Below are positions 9,408-18,096 of a stretch of DNA of 64,000 nt, piece after piece. This stretch comes from Alphaproteobacteria bacterium (GTDB lineage: Bacteria > Pseudomonadota > Alphaproteobacteria > Rhodospirillales > Magnetospirillaceae): assembly GCA_021325215.1 (NCBI GenBank), contig JAJPHO010000153.1, positions 1-64,000 of the forward strand, read 5' to 3'. The stretch's first letter is position 1, and every line of letters begins with the position of its first letter. The position numbers were made by a program, and so were the translations under genes. The notes below the pieces were generated by a model that ran no database searches, was not told the origin of the DNA, and saw only the letters and a list, made by a program, of their open reading frames with translations.

Positions 9408-12167
9408 ATGGCACGCACCAGACTGAAGACCACTTTGATGGCCACCGCGATGGCCGCCGCCTCCTTCGGCGCTTACGGCGCCGAGATGGATGCCGCCGGC
9501 GGCGCCCCCAACGACGAAGTGATCGTGACCGGCACCCGCGACCGCGACACCACCGCCGAGATCGCCGCCCAGAACACCGCCACCGTGCTGTCCGCCGAAG
9601 ATCTGGCGCGCAATCCCGACACCTCGGTGGCCGATGCGCTCAGCCGCATTCCCGGCATCAACGTGATGAGCCTGGGCACCCAAAGCACCAACACCGTGTC
9701 GATCGACAGCGCGGCGCGCGGGGTCGGTTCCTACGTCTCGGTGCGCGGCATGAACGGCGAATACAATGTAAACCTTATCAACGGGGTCGACGTCGCCGAG
9801 GGCGAGCCCTATTCGCGTGAAGTCTCGCTGTCGCTGCTGCCGCCGACCGGCCTCGACCACATCGTCGTCAACAAGACGATGAGCGCCGACATGGATGGCG
9901 ACGCGATCGGCGGCATCATCGATTTCCGCCTGCCCAACGCCTATGACTTCGCCCAGAAATACCATGCCAGCCTCAGCGCCGGCGGACGCCTGGAGACCCG
10001 GGCCCGCGATTACGGCCAGGACGGGCTGGGCGACAGTTTCTCGGGCGACATCGCCGCCAAGCTGGGCGACCGCGACCAGTTCGGCATCTATGTCGGCGGC
10101 TATTACGACAAGCGCAATTTCGGCAACAGCGAGATGGGCGGCCTCTATCCGGCCCAGGTCAACGGCATGTGGGCCTATGCCATCCAGGACGCCAAGGGCA
10201 ACAATCCCGGCTTCAATCCGGCCAACAACCTGCTGCTGACCGGCATGGATATCGGCTATTCGACCGGCTCGACCGAGCGCCTGGGCCTCAACAGCTCGTT
10301 CGACTGGCGCCCGGACGACGTCACCAGCGCCTATGTCCGCGTGACCTGGAGCCGCGCCAACACCGACCAGGAGACCTATCAGGAACAGATCTATGGCGAT
10401 TCCTTCGGTACGCAGGCGATCGGCAACGGCCTGTACCGTCCGACCATCGGCGGGGTGCAGCCGCGCTTCTGGTACGAGACCAACCCCGAGCATGACGTGT
10501 TGGGCACCGCGCAGATCGGCGGAGAGACCCGCTTCGGCTCGGTGACCGTGGACCCCAATCTGTTCTTCAGCTGGGGTGAGAACGACCGCCCGGACCATAT
10601 GGAAATCTCGGCCCGCAACAAGGAAAACTCCGACGCCATCCCGTTCGGCGGCAATACCCTGTTCGGCTATGACGGCCCCTTCCCGCAGCCTTTGCTGCCC
10701 CCCGCGCAGATCGCCTCGTCGGTGGCCGACATCGCCAATTTCGGCGTGCGCCGCGCCGGCGAACTGAGCGCCGAGTACAGCAGCCAGGTCAAAGGCGGCG
10801 CCAAGATCGACGCCACCTGGGACGCCGGCTACGGCCCGCTGGAAGCGGTGCGTTTCGGCGCCAAATACGAGGACAGCTTCCGCCAGCACACCTATCGCGA
10901 CTGGACCAGCGACAAGGTGTTCAGCTCGGACGCGAACGACCCGTCGCTGGGCTCGATCGGCATCCTGTCAGGCTCCAGCGTTTCGCAGATCTATCCGGGC
11001 CAGTATGGCTGGTCGATCCCGACCGTCAACGCCAGCGCCCTGTGGAGCTATTACTATTCCCACGTGGCCGGCGAGAGCGACGCCTTCGACACCTGCGGCA
11101 GCCTCTACGTCAACAATTGGAACTGCGACACCCAGCGCGCCACCGAAGCGGTCACTTCGGGCTACGTCTCGGCCCGCCTGCAATGGGGCGACGTCACCCT
11201 GATCCCCGGCCTGCGCTTCGAGCATACCGAGATCAAAAACACCTTCTGGAACATGCTGACCGACGCCAGCGGCAACGAGATCCCCGGCGCCTGGGGCACC
11301 AGCAAGACCACCTATAACGAAGCCCTGCCGTCGGTCGAGGTCAATTGGCGCCCCGACCCGGGCACCGTCTACCGCGCCAGCATCGCGCAAAGCTATACCC
11401 GCCCGGCCTTCTTCCAGCTCGGCGGCGGAGAGCAGCTGTCGCACAATGACGACGGCACCATCAGCGTCACCAAGGGTAATCCCGACCTGAAGCCGATCAT
11501 CGCCACCAATTACGATCTGTCGGGCGAATGGAGCAACACCACCGGCGGCGCCGCGTCGCTCGGCGGCTTCTACAAGCAGATCGGCGACTACATCTACGAC
11601 AACAACAGCCAGAACAGCTTCGTCAATGCCGTGGTCACCAAAGCCGGCCTGGAAGAAATCACCCAGCCGACCAATGGCGGTTCGGGCCATGTCTATGGCA
11701 TCGAACTGGCGGTGCGGCAGAAGTTCCAGAACATGCCCGCGCCGCTCGACGGCTTCGGCATCGGCGGCAACATGACCTGGGAACAATCGGCGGTGCATCT
11801 CGGCGCGGCCGGCCTCGATCCGGTCGAACGCATGCAGAACCAGCCGAACTGGATGGGCAATCTGCAGTTCTTCTACGAGAAGGACGGTATCAACGCCGCT
11901 TTGTCCTACCGCTACATCGGCTCCTATGTGACCCAATATGGCGTGCTGGCCAGCACCAGCGCGTTCGACGAATGGGTGCGGCCCAGCCAACAGGTCAATC
12001 TCGATGCCGGCTATACTTTCCCGTTCGGGCTGAAGACCAACTTTTCGGTGCAGAACCTGACCAACGAGCGGTCCTTCTACGCCACCGTCGGGCGCACCAG
12101 CACCGCGATCGCCGATATCGTCGATTCGGGCCGCACCTTCTTCTTGACCACCACCTACACTTACTGA
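9408..12167 (+). CDS. TonB-dependent receptor (no STN domain)
   Basis: 919 residues: a signal peptide (1-24, cleavage after GAYGA), a TonB-box-like EVIVTGTRD segment near residue 37, a plug domain with NPDTSVADALSRIPGINVMS and YVSVRGMNGEYNVNLINGVD, and a C-terminal barrel ending TYTY. Family features match the TonB-Xanth-Caul type receptors used for oligosaccharides or other large substrates. It lacks the STN domain present in the related receptor encoded divergently, so it is a pure transporter. An intrinsic terminator follows the gene, and a phosphoesterase gene follows that, suggesting import of a phosphorylated compound or product (inference). Confidence 0.95.
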   Translation: MARTRLKTTLMATAMAAASFGAYGAEMDAAGGAPNDEVIVTGTRDRDTTAEIAAQNTATVLSAEDLARNPDTSVADALSRIPGINVMSLGTQSTNTVSIDSAARGVGSYVSVRGMNGEYNVNLINGVDVAEGEPYSREVSLSLLPPTGLDHIVVNKTMSADMDGDAIGGIIDFRLPNAYDFAQKYHASLSAGGRLETRARDYGQDGLGDSFSGDIAAKLGDRDQFGIYVGGYYDKRNFGNSEMGGLYPAQVNGMWAYAIQDAKGNNPGFNPANNLLLTGMDIGYSTGSTERLGLNSSFDWRPDDVTSAYVRVTWSRANTDQETYQEQIYGDSFGTQAIGNGLYRPTIGGVQPRFWYETNPEHDVLGTAQIGGETRFGSVTVDPNLFFSWGENDRPDHMEISARNKENSDAIPFGGNTLFGYDGPFPQPLLPPAQIASSVADIANFGVRRAGELSAEYSSQVKGGAKIDATWDAGYGPLEAVRFGAKYEDSFRQHTYRDWTSDKVFSSDANDPSLGSIGILSGSSVSQIYPGQYGWSIPTVNASALWSYYYSHVAGESDAFDTCGSLYVNNWNCDTQRATEAVTSGYVSARLQWGDVTLIPGLRFEHTEIKNTFWNMLTDASGNEIPGAWGTSKTTYNEALPSVEVNWRPDPGTVYRASIAQSYTRPAFFQLGGGEQLSHNDDGTISVTKGNPDLKPIIATNYDLSGEWSNTTGGAASLGGFYKQIGDYIYDNNSQNSFVNAVVTKAGLEEITQPTNGGSGHVYGIELAVRQKFQNMPAPLDGFGIGGNMTWEQSAVHLGAAGLDPVERMQNQPNWMGNLQFFYEKDGINAALSYRYIGSYVTQYGVLASTSAFDEWVRPSQQVNLDAGYTFPFGLKTNFSVQNLTNERSFYATVGRTSTAIADIVDSGRTFFLTTTYTY

Positions 12168-12182
12168 AGCATCCACCCGCAC

Positions 12183-12217
12183 ACCCTTGGGGCATCCAGC
12201 TCCAAGGGTTTCTTTTC
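12183..12217 (+). terminator. Rho-independent terminator
   Basis: A perfect 8-bp stem, ACCCTTGG (12183-12190) with CCAAGGGT (12202-12209), is followed by the U-rich tract TTCTTTT. It lies 16 bases after the TonB receptor stop and 13 bases before the phosphoesterase GTG, so it probably lowers expression of the downstream gene relative to the receptor. Confidence 0.75.
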
Positions 12218-12229
12218 GGGAGACATATC

Positions 12230-13366
12230 GTGCGCCTGTTCGCCCTGCTCGCCTTCTTTCTGATCTCGGCCGTCCAGGCCGCCGAAATTCCCCCAAAGAC
12301 GCCACCTATCGGGCACGTCTATGTGCTGGTTCTCGAGAACGAGAATTTCGAGACCACTTTCGGCCCGAATTCCGTCGCGCCCTATCTGGCCAAGGAGCTG
12401 CCGGTTCAGGGCGCGATGCTCGACCATTATTACGGCATCGGCCATTTCAGCCTGGATAATTACATCGCCATGATCAGCGGCCAGGCGCCCAATCCGGTGA
12501 CCCAGGACGATTGCAACGACTTCACCGACTTCGTGCAGAAGGGCGTCACCCGCGACGGCCAGGCGATCGGCGAAGGCTGCGTCTATCCGGCCTCGGTCAA
12601 AACCATCGCCGATCAGCTGGAAGCCAAGGGCCTGACCTGGCGCGGCTATATGCAGGACATGGGCAACGACCCGGCGCGCGAGGCCAAGCATTGCGGCCAC
12701 CCCGCCATCGGCACCGCGGACGACACGCAGATCGCCACCCCGACCGACAGCTATGTCAGCCGGCACGATCCCTTCGTCTATTTCCACTCGATCATCGACC
12801 GCCCGGCCTGCGCTGAAAACGTCGTCTCGTTCGACACGCTGGAAGCCGACCTCGCCCGCGCCGGCGGCAGCGCGAACTTCACCTTCATCACCCCCAGCGC
12901 CTGCGACGACGGCCATGATTCGCCCTGCGCCAACGACGCGCCCGGCGGGCTGGTGTCGGCCGACGCCTTCCTGCGCCATTGGGTGCCGCTGATCCTGGCC
13001 TCGCCCGATTTCAAGAAGGACGGGCTGCTGATCATCACCTTCGACGAGGCCGACGTGCCCGATCCGTCCAAGGTCACCGACAATTTCGATTCCTGCTGCA
13101 ACGAGCAACCCGGTCCCAACGTCAAGGCCGGCCAGAGCGTCGGCAAGCGCCCCAGCGTCGGCGCGGGCATCGGCGGCACCGGCGGCGGACGGATCGGCGC
13201 CGTGCTGCTGTCGCCCTTCATCAAGGCGGGCACCCGCAGCTCGGTGCCCTATAACCATTATGCCCTGCTGCGCAGCGTCGAGGATATCTTCGGCCTGCCC
13301 CATCTCGGCTATGCCGGTCAGAAGGGTTTGAAGACCTTCGGGAAGGACATCTTCACGGCCCGGTGA
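12230..13366 (+). CDS. Secreted phosphoesterase-family protein (acid phosphatase/phospholipase C type)
   Basis: 378 residues from the GTG at 12230, preceded by GGGAGA. A signal peptide (RLFALLAFFLISAVQA) directs export. The mature protein matches the PF04185 phosphoesterase family of the alkaline-phosphatase superfamily: VYVLVLENENFETTFG at the N-terminus with the metal-ligand-type ENE, a GIGHFSLDNYIAMISGQ block, and LLIITFDEAD with the acidic metal ligands. Family members include AcpA-like acid phosphatases and phospholipases C. It lies downstream of the TonB receptor and convergent with a PI-PLC gene, so a role in releasing phosphate from organic phosphoesters is plausible. The precise substrate is not known. 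Confidence 0.88.
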   Translation: MRLFALLAFFLISAVQAAEIPPKTPPIGHVYVLVLENENFETTFGPNSVAPYLAKELPVQGAMLDHYYGIGHFSLDNYIAMISGQAPNPVTQDDCNDFTDFVQKGVTRDGQAIGEGCVYPASVKTIADQLEAKGLTWRGYMQDMGNDPAREAKHCGHPAIGTADDTQIATPTDSYVSRHDPFVYFHSIIDRPACAENVVSFDTLEADLARAGGSANFTFITPSACDDGHDSPCANDAPGGLVSADAFLRHWVPLILASPDFKKDGLLIITFDEADVPDPSKVTDNFDSCCNEQPGPNVKAGQSVGKRPSVGAGIGGTGGGRIGAVLLSPFIKAGTRSSVPYNHYALLRSVEDIFGLPHLGYAGQKGLKTFGKDIFTAR

Positions 13367-14446
13367 TCCGGCACGGCGGGACGGTCAGCACCGGGTTGCA
13401 CCGGGCCGGCGCCCCGTCCGGGAAGACGACCTGATAGCCGGTCCAGCGGGCCGGCTCTCCCGCCGGATAATCGGTCGACAGCATCTGCGCCCCGCCGGCC
13501 ATCGCTTCGTCGCGGCGCGCGGTGTCGCCCAGGCGGGCCTGCTTCGTATCCCAATCGGTCCGGGTGCGCACCAGATAGCCGCGGCGGACCAGATCGGCGA
13601 TCTCCGCCGCACCCCCCTCATTGCGTTCGACGAAGGCGGCGTCGGGGGTGCCGGGGTCGGCATTGGTGAACAGCACCCGGCCGCGCAGAGCGGGGTGACC
13701 GGCCAGATAGAGGGCCGAAACGTTTTTCTGATCGAGCAGGAACACCACTTTTCCGCGCGCCTCGGCAAGGGTCGGCCAGTGGCCGGCCAGCACCGCCTGC
13801 TCGAGCGTGTCGTACCGGCCCCGAATCTTGTCCGGGGTGATCAGCCGGTCCTCGGAAAACACCGAACGAATTTCCCCATCGAGCGCATCGAGGGTCGCGG
13901 TGGTGAATTTCTCCGACGCCGTCATCTCCCAGCGTCCGACCGTTTCCGACTGCTTGGTCTCGATCAGCAGGAACAGCGGCACGTGACCGGGATGCGAGTC
14001 GGACCACTCCCGTATCTGCTTGAGACAAAAGCGAAACGGCTGGCAGGTGCTGACATAGTCGACATCCTGCATATGTAGTACTTTGAAGCCGGGCGCCGCC
14101 ATCAAACCGTGTCATAGGGCGACGGGTCGGCCGGCAGGCCCGCTTCGGCAACCCAGCGCGGTCCCAGCGGGGCAGCATAGCGGCCACCCCTCGAATCCGC
14201 ATAAATATCGAGCTCTAACTGCCTGATACCACGCGATAATTGTACGTCCAATGGGGCGTGCGAATAGTCCAGCCCGTCCAGCGAATCCGGGTCGGTGGAG
14301 GACAGCAATTTGACGATCCCGGCAGGCAATCCGGCGTGATAGCTGTTGTGGCTGCCGATCACCTGGATCTGGTTGAGCTTGAGCTGATCGTCGGCGAATA
14401 CCGGTCCCGCGGCGAGGACGGCGGCTAACAGGAAGGCGTATTTCAT
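13353..14446 (-). pseudogene. Ca2+-dependent phosphatidylinositol phospholipase C-like gene split by a frameshift
   Basis: Two reading frames together make one ~360-residue protein. The first (14446-14102) has a signal peptide (ending PVFAD), the catalytic-histidine block VIGSHNSYH and RQLELDIYAD, then stops at TGA. The second continues at about 14105 in the -1 frame with APGFKVLHMQDVDY, the next conserved block, and runs to 13353. The break falls at a run of three T on the coding strand; one extra T would restore a continuous frame. It is therefore a recent inactivation, a sequencing or assembly error, or less likely slippage. The family (PI-PLC-C1-like) cleaves phosphoinositides or related phosphodiesters outside the cytoplasm. 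The 3' end overlaps the convergent phosphoesterase gene by 14 bases. Confidence 0.82.
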
Positions 14447-14515
14447 AGGGGTCTCCTTACCCTATATGAGACGCAGGGGCGGTACGCCCGGCTTGCCTGT
14501 CTCGAAAATTTAACC

Positions 14516-15790
14516 ATGATGCGCCCCATGAACGAGGCAGAGACACTCAGAAACGCCGGCGAAATGATCGCTGCCGGACGCTACGACCAGGCCCTGAAGC
14601 TGCTGGCCGGCGTCACCGCGCCCGATCGCCACGCCCTGCTCGGCCGCGCCTATCTCGGACGCCGCCATGGCGTCCCGGCGCGCGACGCATTGCGCCGGGC
14701 GATCGCGAACGATCCCGCCGACATCCACAGCCAGCTGGGTCTCGCCCGCGCCCATCTGACCCTGCTCGACCCCGGAACCGCCATTACGCTCCTCGAACGG
14801 TTGCGGGATCGCGCCCCGGATCTGCCCGGCCTGGGCGAGGTGCTGGTCAGCGCCTATCGACGCGATGCGCGGCACGAGGATGCGCTGGCGCTGACCGAAA
14901 CGATCGCCGATCCGTCCGTGTCGCTGCTCTATGAACGGGCCCTGACCCTGCTCAATCTCGGCCGCGCCGAGGAGTCGCTGGAAGGCTTCGACCGGCTGCT
15001 GGCCGCCGATCCGGAACACGCCGCCGGATGGTTCTGGAGCCATGCCCCGGCCCTCGATCTGCTGGGCTGGGACGAGGCCGAGCGCCGTCTGCTGGCCGCC
15101 GCCGCCTGCCCCGGCGCCAACCGCAAATATCAGGGTTTCATCGCCGCCTATGATGTGCTGCGCGGCGCGGCCGAACCGCGTCCCTGCCCGGTTCCCTACC
15201 ACCACTTCACCGACGCGGCCCGGACGCTGCTGCCGAAGAGCAAGGGCGCCCCGCATCTGATCGGCGTGCATGCCGCGATGCTGCGCTGGTCGCTGGCCCA
15301 GGCCAAGAATGACGGCCTGATCGCCGAATTCGGCGTGCGGCGCGGCACCTCGATCCGGGTGCTGGCCGGCGAGACCGCTCAGACCGTGCATGGCTTCGAC
15401 AGCTTCGTCGGCCTGCCCGAAGGCTGGGTCAATGCGCCGGCCGGAGTGCTGACCGCCGGCGGCGACCTGCCCGTCGTGCCGGCCAATGTCGTGCTGCATG
15501 CCGGCTGGTTCGAGGACAGCCTGCCGCCTTTCCTGGCCGCCCATCCCGGGCCGCTGCGCTTCGCCAATATCGACAGCGACATTTATTCCTCGGCGCGCAC
15601 CGTGCTGCGGGCGCTGGCCGGCCGCATCGGGCCGGGCACGATCCTGCTGTTCGACGAGCTGGTCGGCAACCGCACCTGGCGTCAGGACGAATACAGAGCC
15701 CTGACCGAATTCTCCGCGGAATTCGGCCGGGATTGGGAAGTGCTGGGGATCAATCTGCCCAACAAGCAGGTTTGCGTGCGGGTGCTTTAG
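14516..15790 (+). CDS. TPR-repeat protein fused to a SAM-dependent methyltransferase domain
   Basis: 424 residues. Residues ~1-210 are tetratricopeptide-like helical repeats (AAGRYDQALKLLAGV, ALTLLNLGRAEESLEGFDRL). Residues ~245-424 form a class I methyltransferase-like domain related to TylF/Methyltransf_24: LIAEFGVRRGTSIRVLAG is the SAM-binding motif I, followed by VHGFDSFVGLPEGW, IDSDIYSSA and LLFDEL. TylF-type enzymes methylate sugar hydroxyls; in TPR fusions the substrate is often a glycan or protein, but nothing here identifies it. It is a single-gene unit with an ATG at 14516 (a second ATG follows at once), ending in a hairpin/repeat region. Confidence 0.85.
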   Translation: MMRPMNEAETLRNAGEMIAAGRYDQALKLLAGVTAPDRHALLGRAYLGRRHGVPARDALRRAIANDPADIHSQLGLARAHLTLLDPGTAITLLERLRDRAPDLPGLGEVLVSAYRRDARHEDALALTETIADPSVSLLYERALTLLNLGRAEESLEGFDRLLAADPEHAAGWFWSHAPALDLLGWDEAERRLLAAAACPGANRKYQGFIAAYDVLRGAAEPRPCPVPYHHFTDAARTLLPKSKGAPHLIGVHAAMLRWSLAQAKNDGLIAEFGVRRGTSIRVLAGETAQTVHGFDSFVGLPEGWVNAPAGVLTAGGDLPVVPANVVLHAGWFEDSLPPFLAAHPGPLRFANIDSDIYSSARTVLRALAGRIGPGTILLFDELVGNRTWRQDEYRALTEFSAEFGRDWEVLGINLPNKQVCVRVL

Positions 15791-15831
15791 AGCGGGATGA
15801 CTTCAAACTCGATCAAGGACTCATCCCGCTC
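15790..15831. repeat. Palindromic REP-like hairpin
   Basis: An 11-bp perfect inverted repeat (15790-15800 with 15821-15831, core GCGGGATGA) with a 20-base loop directly follows the methyltransferase stop codon. Similar GCGGGATGA palindromes are scattered between genes in many alphaproteobacteria (general knowledge). It may act in transcript-end protection or termination. It leads straight into the repeat at 15831-15880. Confidence 0.6.
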
Positions 15832-15880
15832 GGAGGAGCGTAGCGAACGACCCCGAGGGTGCGGGGTAGGCTACCCCGCC
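15831..15880 (+). repeat. Dispersed intergenic repeat, copy 1
   Basis: A 50-base element beginning CGGAGGAGCGTAGCGAACGA and ending in the palindrome GCGGGGTAGGCTACCCCGC (15861-15879). An almost identical copy lies in opposite orientation at 20780-20828, differing at about two positions. Both copies are intergenic. The element is a hairpin former and resembles a small non-autonomous or REP-type repeat. Confidence 0.7.
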
Positions 15881-15881
15881 G

Positions 15882-15912
15882 AAGCATGATGACGACAAAC
15901 GTCATCATGCTT
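15882..15912. terminator. Strong bidirectional hairpin
   Basis: A perfect 13-bp stem (15882-15894 with 15900-15912, AAGCATGATGACG) with a five-base loop reaches into the stop codon of the GGDEF gene. It sits between two convergent genes and can serve as a terminator for both, although neither side has a long U-tract. Confidence 0.55.
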
Positions 15913-17213
15913 TAAACAACGACCTGCCAGACATCCTCGGGATGGATGCAGGCGAAGTGCTTGCCGCTCTTCTTGGCCGCATACATGGCGCGGTCGGCGA
16001 ACTCCACCAGCTGGTCGGCGCTGGTGGTGTCGTCGGGGAACAGAGCGATGCCCAGGCTGGCCGAGATCTGCAGATGGTGGTCTTCCACGTCGAAAGCCTC
16101 CTCCACCGCCGCCATGATCTTCTGCGCCAGGCCGCGCACATGTTCCTCGCCGCTGATCTCTTCGAGAATGACGACGAATTCGTCGCCGCCCAGGCGCGCC
16201 ACCGTGTCGGTCTTGCGCATGCTCTTCTTCAGCCGCTCGGCCAGCGAGATCAGGGCCTGATCGCCCACCGCATGACCGAATTCGTCATTGATCGGCTTGA
16301 AGTCGTTGAGGTCGATGAACACCACCGCCAAGCGATCGTGATGCCGGCTGGCCCGGCTGATCGCCGCGTCCAGGCGGTCGCCGAACAGAAAGCGGTTGGG
16401 CAGCCCGGTCAGCGAATCGTGCTGGGCCAGATGGCGGATGCGCTCCTCGGCGCGGCGCCGGGCGCTGATGTCGCGCACCACGCCGGTATAGGACACGCTG
16501 TCGCCCTGCAGCATCTCGCGCAATGACATCTCCATCGGGAAGACGTCGCCATCCTTGCGCTTGCCCATCAGTTCCTTGCCGAGCAGGCTGAGCTGGGTCC
16601 ATTCGACGCCCTGGCCGACCTGGTCGGCGATCGGGCTGGGCACCAGTTCGCGGATGCTCTTGCCGATGATCTCGTCGGCGCGGCAGCGGAAGATGCGCTC
16701 GGCGGCCGGATTGAAGCTTTGCACGATGCCGCGGTCGTCGACGGTCACGATGCCGTCGGCCACGGTGTTGATCACGCCCTCCAGCCATTGCTCGCGCGAG
16801 CGCAAAGCGCGGGCGGCGCGCAGATGGGCGGTGATGTTGCGGGCCTCGATGATGAAGATGTCCTGGTGCGGCGCGCCGATCTGGTCGACCCACAGCTCGA
16901 CATCGATCTCGCCGCCGTCATGGCGCACCAGCTTCATCGGGATCATCTGTTCCTGGCTCATCACGTCCAGGCCCATTTCCGCCAGCTCGCGGTAATCATT
17001 CACGAACAGCGGCAGCAGGTCGGCGCCCAGCAATTCATGCTTCGAGCCATAGCCGAGCGCGGCCAGCGCCACATCATTGACGAAACAGATCTGCCGGCGC
17101 CGGACCAACAGCACCAAATTCTTGCAGCGGTCGAGAATCTGCAGGCGTGTATCCCACACCTCCGCAGGTGTGGCTTTCAGCAGCTCGAGCTCATCGGAAA
17201 ACTGTATTGCCAT
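15912..17213 (-). CDS. Diguanylate cyclase with two PAS domains
   Basis: 433 residues. PAS-like domains lie at about 20-130 and 140-260 (VDDRGIVQSFNPAAERIFRC, GKRKDGDVFPMEMSLREML with a PAC-type end). A GGDEF domain follows (HDSLTGLPNRFLFGDRLDAA; the active-site loop is an intact GGDEF). The RKTD five residues before GGDEF is a canonical RxxD product-inhibition I-site. The protein should make c-di-GMP from GTP in response to a PAS-sensed signal and be feedback-inhibited. There is no EAL domain and no membrane segment, so it is cytoplasmic. It lies downstream of the amidohydrolase remnant on the same strand with an 84-base gap that could hold its own promoter. Confidence 0.95.
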   Translation of the reverse strand: MAIQFSDELELLKATPAEVWDTRLQILDRCKNLVLLVRRRQICFVNDVALAALGYGSKHELLGADLLPLFVNDYRELAEMGLDVMSQEQMIPMKLVRHDGGEIDVELWVDQIGAPHQDIFIIEARNITAHLRAARALRSREQWLEGVINTVADGIVTVDDRGIVQSFNPAAERIFRCRADEIIGKSIRELVPSPIADQVGQGVEWTQLSLLGKELMGKRKDGDVFPMEMSLREMLQGDSVSYTGVVRDISARRRAEERIRHLAQHDSLTGLPNRFLFGDRLDAAISRASRHHDRLAVVFIDLNDFKPINDEFGHAVGDQALISLAERLKKSMRKTDTVARLGGDEFVVILEEISGEEHVRGLAQKIMAAVEEAFDVEDHHLQISASLGIALFPDDTTSADQLVEFADRAMYAAKKSGKHFACIHPEDVWQVVV

Positions 17214-17297
17214 TGAAGTCGCTCCAGGCCGTGCCCCTTCCCGGCCTTATGGACCGGCGCAAAATAGCGACATTGGCCGCTATCCGAAAGAGCCTAG

Positions 17298-18077
17298 TTA
17301 GCGTTTCGAGACAACAGGTGCTTGCTCTGTGCGGTAGATCACCTCGCCATCCAGCAAGGTCATCAGGCACTTCATGTCGGCCAGCCGGTCCGGCGCGGTC
17401 TTGTAGGGATCGCGGTCCCACACGGCGAGGTCGGCGCGCTTGCCTTTCTCCAGCGAACCGGCCTCGGCTTCGATATGCAAAAGCGGCGCCGCCAGGCGCG
17501 TCCGGCTGCGCAGGATGTCGCGGGAAGACGAGGCCCGGCGCCCTTTCGCCTCATCAAGCCGCGCTCCGCAGCCGATCAGCCGCCCATCGCCCAGGGAAGG
17601 CGGCGCATCCTGTACATCCGTTACCGCGCAGACCCGTTCGGTCAGCCCGTCGGCGGTCAGCACGGCGCGATAAGCCTCCCAGCCCTGCGCGGTGACATGC
17701 GGATCTCTGACGGCGGTGATCCCTTTGGCATGCAGCGTCTCGAATTGCCGCAATATATCGGCTTCGACCTGCTCGACCGAGCGGTCCACGGCGCCGCCAC
17801 TGACCGGAACCTGCGTGTCGATCAGTCCCGGCGTCGCCGTGCGGCCATCGAGGTCGATAACCTGGGTGCCGGCGGTGGCCAGCGCCACGATCTGTTTGTC
17901 GCTGCCGGTGGCGATGATGCGCCCGCCGGTCACCGCGATGGCCTGCACCACGCGGTCCTTGGCATCCATGGTGATGATCCGGCCATGGAGCACGATCAAA
18001 TCCGCCTTTTCAACGGCTTGAGCACCGGTACAGAGGGCAAGCGCCAGCGCGCCGCCCAGCAGGCTTTTCACCTTCAT
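17298..18077 (-). pseudogene. Internally deleted YtcJ-like amidohydrolase
   Basis: 259 residues from the ATG at 18077: a signal peptide (LLGGALALALCTGAQA), the usual amidohydrolase N-terminal beta-sandwich (ADLIVLHGRIITMDAKDRVV, VIDLDGRTATPGLID) and the usual C-terminal end (AGSLEKGKRADLAVWDRDPY). Full YtcJ-type proteins run to about 540 residues. Here the segment after PGLID reads TQVPVSGG rather than the metal-binding HxH, and most of the TIM barrel is absent. The frame is open, but the product cannot bind metal in the usual way. It is probably a decaying gene that was shortened in frame. It follows the cupin gene by 19 bases. Confidence 0.7.
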
Positions 18078-18096
18078 TGGCACCTCCGTCGGAGGA

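Noticed and set aside
9093-10889. 598-codon minus-strand ORF
   Set aside because: Antisense to the second TonB receptor and the sigma gene edge. Composition is that of a shadow frame and the receptor is unambiguous.
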